NCBI RefSeq assembly: GCF_001303895.1
Contig: NZ_LJSD01000016.1
Span: 1-64,000 of the forward strand
Reading direction: 5' to 3'
From: Mesorhizobium sp. 1M-11
GTDB lineage: Bacteria > Pseudomonadota > Alphaproteobacteria > Rhizobiales > Rhizobiaceae
DNA: 64,000 bases
Part shown: positions 59,595 to 64,000 of the stretch, in pieces
Layout of the letters: each line of letters opens with the position of its first letter
How positions within the stretch are numbered: the first letter of the stretch is position 1
Made by a program: the position numbers and the translations under genes
Notes under the pieces: generated by a model
Seen by the model: only the letters and a program-made list of their open reading frames with translations
Database searches by the model: none
What the model was told of the DNA's origin: nothing

Positions 59595-61163
59595 TCAATT
59601 GACGGTATCCGGCAGCCTTTCCTCGCGCCGCGCGATGAAGTCCTGAAGCGCCTCGGCTATGCCTTCGTCGAGTTTCGGCTCCTCGTAATCGGCCAGCATG
59701 TTGCGTGCCTTCTCCAGGCCGCGCGCATCATGGTCCTTTGCCCCTTCGGCCTTCCATTGCTCGTAGGAATTGAAATCCATGATGCTGGGGCTGAAGAAGG
59801 CCGTCTCGAAATGGTCGAGCGTGTGCTGGGTGCCTAGGAAATGGCCGGCCGGCCCGACTTCGCGGACCGCCGCCATCGCGTCCTTGAAATCCTCGAACGG
59901 TACCCCGCCGGCATACTTATACCAGCCGACGAGCTGCTCGCAGTCGGTGGCGAACTTCGAATAGCCGCAGGTCAGCCCGGCCTCCAGCCAGCCGGCGGAG
60001 TGCCAGATGTAGTTGGCGCCGGCCAGGATCGCGGCATGCATCAGCATGTTTGCTTCATAGCCCGCCTGGGCATCGTTCAGCTTGGAACCGACATGGAAGC
60101 CGGATGTGCGCCAGGGCAACCGGTACTTCCGGGCGAGGGCACCCATCAGGTACATCATCTGGGCGGCTTCCGGCGTGCCGCCCATGGGAGCGCCGGTTTT
60201 CATATCCACCGCGACCATGAATTGCCCATAGATCTGCGGCGAACCGGGACGCAGCAGCTGCGTGAAGGCGACGCCCGCCAGCGCCTCGGCATTGACCTGA
60301 GCCACGGCACCCACGGACGAAGCCGATGTCGAAGCGCCGCACAAAGCGAAGGGAGCCAGGATCAGCGGCTGGTTGTGCCGGGCATAGACCTTCATCGCGT
60401 CGAGCATGGTTGCGTCCCACACCAGCGGCGAGTTGCAGTTGGTGATCGACACCAGCACCGGATTGTCGCGGACATAGTCTTCGCCGAACACGATGCCGGC
60501 CATGGCCATCGTGTCCTCGGCGCGATCCTTCGACGTCACGATGCCCATGAACGGCTTGTCGGAGTGCTTCAGGGCCGAGTGGATGATGTGGAGATGCCGC
60601 TTCGGCACCGGGATCTCCATCGGCTCGCAGATGATCGAACTCGACGAATGCAGCGCCGGCGCCATGTAGGCGAGCTTGTGGAAATTCTGCAGGTCGGCAA
60701 GCGTGCCGTAACGCCGGTTGTTGTCGAGATCGCGCACATAAGGCGCGCCATACATGGGCACGAAGATGGAATTCTTGCCGCCGACGCGCACCGTGCGCTC
60801 GGGGTTGCGCGCGTTCAGCGTGAATTCGGCGGGAACCTTCGACACCAGATCCATCAAGAGCGCGCGGTCAAGCCGGACCCGCGTGCCGGAAACATCGGCT
60901 CCGGCCTGCCGCCACAGCGCGATCGCCTCGTCGTCCCGGAATTCGCATCCGATCTCTTCGAGGATGGAAAGCGATTCCTGGTGAATCAGCTCGACAGCCT
61001 CGTCGGGGACGATCTCATAGGCGGGGATCTGGCGAACCAGCGTAGGCAGTGCCGGGAGGGCGGCGCTTCTCAGCGCCTTGCGCCCGACCCGCCCGCCGCC
61101 ACGGCGGTGTGGAGCCGGCGTTTCCCCACCCTGGCCGACCTCTGCAACAGTCGCAACATTCAT
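59595..61163 (-). CDS. MttB-superfamily methyltransferase without pyrrolysine (MtgB-like)
   Basis: A 522-residue protein of the trimethylamine:corrinoid methyltransferase superfamily. LIHQESLSILEEIGCEFRDD, NSIFVPMYGAPYVRDLD and FMGIVTSKDRAEDTMAM are family blocks. In MttB from methanogens an in-frame TAG encodes pyrrolysine; this frame is continuous, so it belongs with the non-pyrrolysine members, some of which (MtgB) demethylate glycine betaine onto a corrinoid protein. No corrinoid protein (MttC-like) gene is visible here. The ATG at 61163 (MNVATVAEVG) follows GGGAGAACG; the N-terminal 35 residues are basic and Gly-rich. It is 73 bases upstream of the DgcA-like gene. Confidence 0.88.
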   Translation of the reverse strand: MNVATVAEVGQGGETPAPHRRGGGRVGRKALRSAALPALPTLVRQIPAYEIVPDEAVELIHQESLSILEEIGCEFRDDEAIALWRQAGADVSGTRVRLDRALLMDLVSKVPAEFTLNARNPERTVRVGGKNSIFVPMYGAPYVRDLDNNRRYGTLADLQNFHKLAYMAPALHSSSSIICEPMEIPVPKRHLHIIHSALKHSDKPFMGIVTSKDRAEDTMAMAGIVFGEDYVRDNPVLVSITNCNSPLVWDATMLDAMKVYARHNQPLILAPFALCGASTSASSVGAVAQVNAEALAGVAFTQLLRPGSPQIYGQFMVAVDMKTGAPMGGTPEAAQMMYLMGALARKYRLPWRTSGFHVGSKLNDAQAGYEANMLMHAAILAGANYIWHSAGWLEAGLTCGYSKFATDCEQLVGWYKYAGGVPFEDFKDAMAAVREVGPAGHFLGTQHTLDHFETAFFSPSIMDFNSYEQWKAEGAKDHDARGLEKARNMLADYEEPKLDEGIAEALQDFIARREERLPDTVN

Positions 61164-61248
61164 GCCTGACGTTCTCCCTTTGGCAAAGGAAACGCGTTGC
61201 AACCTGGTTGTTCAAGCGAATAAGGAACCCTGTTCGCTTGAATTCAAC

Positions 61249-62145
61249 TCAACCATCAAGCGTAAGCAGCCAGTCCCGCAACAGCTCTGCCGGACGGCTG
61301 AGCGGCCGGCGTGCACTCCAGGTGACGAAGTAGGAATGCGGCGCCGCCACCTCAGCGGAGCCGAGTTGCACCAGATCGCCGCTTTCGATGAGTGGCGTCA
61401 CCAGGCTTGACCAGCCCAGCACCGCCCCCTGCCCGCTGCGTGCAGCCTGCAGCGCGATCACGTGGCTGTTGAAACGCCGCACATTGAGACGCCGGTTCGG
61501 TGAGCCGAGCTCGCGAAAGAAGTCCGCCCATGTGGTCCAGCTCCAGTCCATGCCTTCGACGGACAGCAGCTGGAGTTCGGCCAGGTCGTCGAGCGTCTTG
61601 ACGGCATGCTGGCGAGCGAAGTCCGGGCTGGCGACCGGGAAGATACGATCGTCATAGAGCTTGGCCGACAGTTCGTCCGGCCACTCGCCGCTGCCATAAC
61701 GAAGCCTGAGATCGATGTCGGGACGGTCGAGACCGCGCGGATGATCGGAGATCACATGGTCCACGGCGATATCGTGATGGCCGCCCCAGAAGGAGCTCAT
61801 GCGCGGCATCAGCCACAGATGCGCCATCGCCATGGTGCAGCCGATGGTGACACTGGACTGCCCACCCGAGCTCTTGACCTGACGAAAGGTGGAAGAAATC
61901 CGCTCGAACCCCTCGTTGAGAGCAGTCGCCAGCGTCTCTCCCTCACGGGTCAGCTCGAGCGCGCGGTGCCGACGCAGGAACAGCGGATTGCCAAGTTCAT
62001 CCTCCAGCATGCGGATCTGCTTGGAGACGGCGCCGGTCGTGACGTTGAGTTCCTCAGCCGCCTTGGTGAGGCTGAGATGGCGCGCGGCCGCTTCAAAAGC
62101 CGCGAGCGCGATCAGCGAAGGGAGGTTGTAATAGCGACGAACCAT
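61249..62145 (-). CDS. LysR-family regulator (GcvA-like)
   Basis: A 298-residue LysR protein. The winged helix is at about residues 8-68 (LPSLIALAAFEAAARHLSLT, then LNVTTGAVSKQIRMLEDELG) and a GcvA-like effector domain follows. GcvA-type regulators often sense glycine or methylated glycine relatives. It lies 85 bases upstream of the MttB-superfamily gene and in the same direction, with a sarcosine-oxidase gene on its other side, so it probably controls one or both units. Confidence 0.92.
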   Translation of the reverse strand: MVRRYYNLPSLIALAAFEAAARHLSLTKAAEELNVTTGAVSKQIRMLEDELGNPLFLRRHRALELTREGETLATALNEGFERISSTFRQVKSSGGQSSVTIGCTMAMAHLWLMPRMSSFWGGHHDIAVDHVISDHPRGLDRPDIDLRLRYGSGEWPDELSAKLYDDRIFPVASPDFARQHAVKTLDDLAELQLLSVEGMDWSWTTWADFFRELGSPNRRLNVRRFNSHVIALQAARSGQGAVLGWSSLVTPLIESGDLVQLGSAEVAAPHSYFVTWSARRPLSRPAELLRDWLLTLDG

Positions 62146-62273
62146 GACCGGACATTTGGCCCAGATGGATCATACACTGCAAGATGCGTCCTCCATCGTG
62201 GTATGGATCCCAGGGGCGCTTGAACCAGACAAGCCGACGGTCTCGTGGCGTCACAAAGGGCAACAAGGCGCGT

Positions 62274-62816
62274 TCAGCGATCCTTGCCGGTCGCCTCGAT
62301 CGCTGCTGCTGCCGTTTCCATCCACGTCCAAAGATAGGTCGCCAGGCTGCGGTCGACATGGATGCGCAGCGCGGCTTCATGATGGTATACGACCGCGCTG
62401 ACGCCGCCGAAGGACATGGCGGCCGAGGCGCTCGCCGCGCGAGGATCGAGCGGCGTCGCGCGTGCGATCAGATCCGCCACTGCCGGACCTTCAGCTTCGA
62501 AGACGTGCAAGCCCGCGCTGATTGCCGTCACGCCGAAACCCTGTTCGTGCCAGCCGTTTTCCATGTCGAGCTGGGGGGTGGAAACCACCAGCAGCCGGTC
62601 GCGCGCGGCCTGCACTGAATAGCGCTCCCCTTCCGCCTTGCCGAAGGCCCCTGCTCCATGCGCGGGCAGACCCGAAACGCTGCTCCAGGCATCCAGGTCG
62701 CCGCTGACCAGATATTGGTTCAGCCCAATGCGCGTGCGGACGGTCAGGCCAGGCACTTCGATGACGGCTTCATGCCAGTCCGGCATTGGCGTCCATTTCT
62801 GGGCAAGGTCACGCAT
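62274..62816 (-). CDS. soxG: Sarcosine oxidase gamma-subunit-like protein
   Basis: A 180-residue protein with the SoxG pattern: LVSGDLDAWSSVSGLPAHGA near residue 37 and FEAEGPAVADLIARATPLDP in the middle. SoxG is the small structural subunit of heterotetrameric sarcosine oxidase, which oxidises sarcosine to glycine and passes the methyl carbon to tetrahydrofolate. Its ATG precedes the stop of the alpha-subunit gene (8-base overlap). The 128 bases after it contain nothing I can identify. Confidence 0.85.
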   Translation of the reverse strand: MRDLAQKWTPMPDWHEAVIEVPGLTVRTRIGLNQYLVSGDLDAWSSVSGLPAHGAGAFGKAEGERYSVQAARDRLLVVSTPQLDMENGWHEQGFGVTAISAGLHVFEAEGPAVADLIARATPLDPRAASASAAMSFGGVSAVVYHHEAALRIHVDRSLATYLWTWMETAAAAIEATGKDR

Positions 62817-64000
62817 TGAGCCGTTCTCCCGTCGGATCGAAGGCGCACGGACCGGTGATCGTCGCGCGCCGCAACATGCCGAGATGCTGCAGGTCTATCG
62901 TCTCGCCATGGCGCGAGGCGCCACATTCGATCAGCGCCAACGCGATCGGCCGCTGCAAGGTAGGGCTCTGGTAGCTGGAGGTGACGAAGCCCTGGCTGCG
63001 CACGGTTCCTTCCACCCTTGCGATGGCATGGGCGCCGGTGGCAAGCGATGCCTCGCCGTCGGCCACTTTCAGACCGACGAACTGCAGGCGGCGCTCCGCC
63101 GTCGCGACCTCGGTGAACAGCGAGCGACGCCCAACATAGTCGGTGCCGCGCTTCTGACGCGGGCCGTCGACGCCGAGATCGTGCGGCATCGTGGTGCCGT
63201 CGGTGTCCTTGCCGATGACGATGTAGCCCTTCTCGGCACGCAGCAACGTCATCGCTTCGAGGCCCATGGTGACGGCATCGAACGCCTTGCCTGCTTCCCG
63301 CATGGCGGCCCACAGTCCCTCGGCCCGGTCGGCCCGGATCGAGATCTCGTAGCTGCGGTCGCCGGTAAAGCTCACGCGTGCGACACGCACCGCATCGCCG
63401 CCGAACCTGCCCGCGGCGACTGCCATATGCGGCAGCTCGCCATCGTCGAGCGAAACACCGAGCTCGAGCGCTGCGACCAGCGCCTTGGACTTCGGTCCCG
63501 ATACGGTCAGCGTCGCCATGTCGGCGGTAGCGTTATGGATATAGACGGCATCGCGGCCAAACCGGTCCTGACGCCATTCCTCCAGCCGCGCATGCACAGC
63601 CGCGACATGCGAGGAGGAACAGGAGACGATGAAGCGGTGTTCGTCGAGACGGACGAGGATGCCATCGTCGAAGACGACGCCGTTCTCCGACAACATGAAG
63701 CCGTAGCGGCAGCGGCCGGGCTTCAGCGTCGACATGGTGTTGTAATAGATGAAGTCGACGAACTCGGCCGCTTGTCGCCCCATCACCTCGATCTTGCCGA
63801 GCGTCGAACCGTCGAACAGCGCGACTGATTGGCGCGCGCGGCGCGCCTCGTCCTGGATCACGGCGTCGGCATCTGCATCCACCCTGCCATAGTGTGCGGG
63901 CCGTAGCCAGCCGCCATATTCCTGGAACACCGCGCCGCTGGCGCGATGGACATTTTCCAGCGGCAGCCGGCGCACAGGCGACATCAATTCGCCGCCGAGC
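62809..64000 (-). CDS. soxA: Sarcosine oxidase alpha subunit, C-terminal part (cut by window)
   Basis: The frame is open at base 64000, so this is the C-terminal 390-odd residues of a longer protein; SoxA is usually near 1000 residues. MSPVRRLPLENVHRASGAV and EYGGWLRPAHYGR begin the GcvT-like folate-binding domain. RCRYGFMLSENGVVFDDGIL, FTGDRSYEISI and LRAEKGYIVIGKDTDGTT are its other blocks. The domain transfers the methylene group to tetrahydrofolate. It overlaps soxG by eight bases. soxB and soxD are not seen and should lie beyond the right edge if the usual order holds. Confidence 0.88.
   Translation of the reverse strand, partial: LGGELMSPVRRLPLENVHRASGAVFQEYGGWLRPAHYGRVDADADAVIQDEARRARQSVALFDGSTLGKIEVMGRQAAEFVDFIYYNTMSTLKPGRCRYGFMLSENGVVFDDGILVRLDEHRFIVSCSSSHVAAVHARLEEWRQDRFGRDAVYIHNATADMATLTVSGPKSKALVAALELGVSLDDGELPHMAVAAGRFGGDAVRVARVSFTGDRSYEISIRADRAEGLWAAMREAGKAFDAVTMGLEAMTLLRAEKGYIVIGKDTDGTTMPHDLGVDGPRQKRGTDYVGRRSLFTEVATAERRLQFVGLKVADGEASLATGAHAIARVEGTVRSQGFVTSSYQSPTLQRPIALALIECGASRHGETIDLQHLGMLRRATITGPCAFDPTGERLNA

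Noticed and set aside
59595..61163. Pyrrolysine-coding TAG in the MttB-like gene
   Set aside because: The frame is uninterrupted across the region where the amber codon lies in pyrrolysine-type MttB.

Overview
The window is high-GC chromosomal DNA from an alphaproteobacterium of the order Hyphomicrobiales (Rhizobiales), most like Mesorhizobium, Aminobacter or a close relative. The evidence is: a conserved core block (ctpA, rlmH, rsfS, nadD, proA, proB, obgE, rpmA, rplU); a GapR (DUF2312) nucleoid protein; a second, tail-less FtsZ; several roughly 105-bp RIME-type two-palindrome repeats; and many ABC uptake systems. There are no rRNA genes, CRISPR arrays or insertion sequences. One tRNA, Ser(CGA), is present.

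Region 1 (1-11.2 kb) is a catabolic module with two divergent arms. The minus arm encodes two tandem Rieske-type oxygenase catalytic subunits that lack the Rieske cluster ligands, an NdmD-like reductase that carries its own N-terminal Rieske domain, a GST-like protein and a glutathione-dependent formaldehyde dehydrogenase. This set (NdmC, NdmD, NdmE, FrmA) matches the N7-demethylase part of the Pseudomonas putida CBB5 caffeine cluster, but with a duplicated NdmC. The plus arm encodes a GntR/FCD regulator and a four-gene BMP/nucleoside-type ABC importer. Together they suggest uptake and oxidative N-demethylation of a methylated purine-like compound, with the formaldehyde removed by FrmA. I consider this the most interesting system in the window.

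Region 2 (11.2-31.2 kb) is central metabolism and amino-acid use: ftsZ2, gapR, pyruvate carboxylase, a complete branched-chain amino-acid ABC operon (livHMGF, a small membrane protein, livJ), mmsA with a divergent LysR gene, a sigma-factor/VOC pair, dadA and two overlapping Rnk/GreA-like genes. The LivG ATPase has a long Ala/Lys/Pro tail ending in a helix-hairpin-helix-like domain. Between the liv operon and a GntR gene lie a decayed proline-racemase-family pseudogene and a striking set of TGATATATCA palindromes.

Region 3 (31.4-46.4 kb) is conserved housekeeping: alr, rppH, a YibQ-type deacetylase-fold protein, ctpA, an EnvC-like factor, rlmH, rsfS, nadD, proA, proB, obgE, two acetyltransferases, rpmA, rplU and tRNA-Ser. 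Four RIME-type repeats lie between these genes.

Region 4 (46.5-64 kb) is accessory and is dominated by quaternary-amine catabolism. It holds a glycine-betaine-type ABC importer, a TmpA/TmpB-like pair predicted to turn a trimethylammonio-ethylphosphonate into glycine betaine, a peptide/opine-type binding protein, a DgcA-like flavoprotein demethylase, an MttB-superfamily methyltransferase without pyrrolysine, two LysR regulators, and sarcosine-oxidase gamma and alpha subunits running off the right edge. Read together they outline stepwise demethylation from trimethylated to monomethylated glycine. Substrate assignments are inference from family and context. Many starts were moved inward from the longest open frame because of ribosome-binding sites, operon overlaps or family length.
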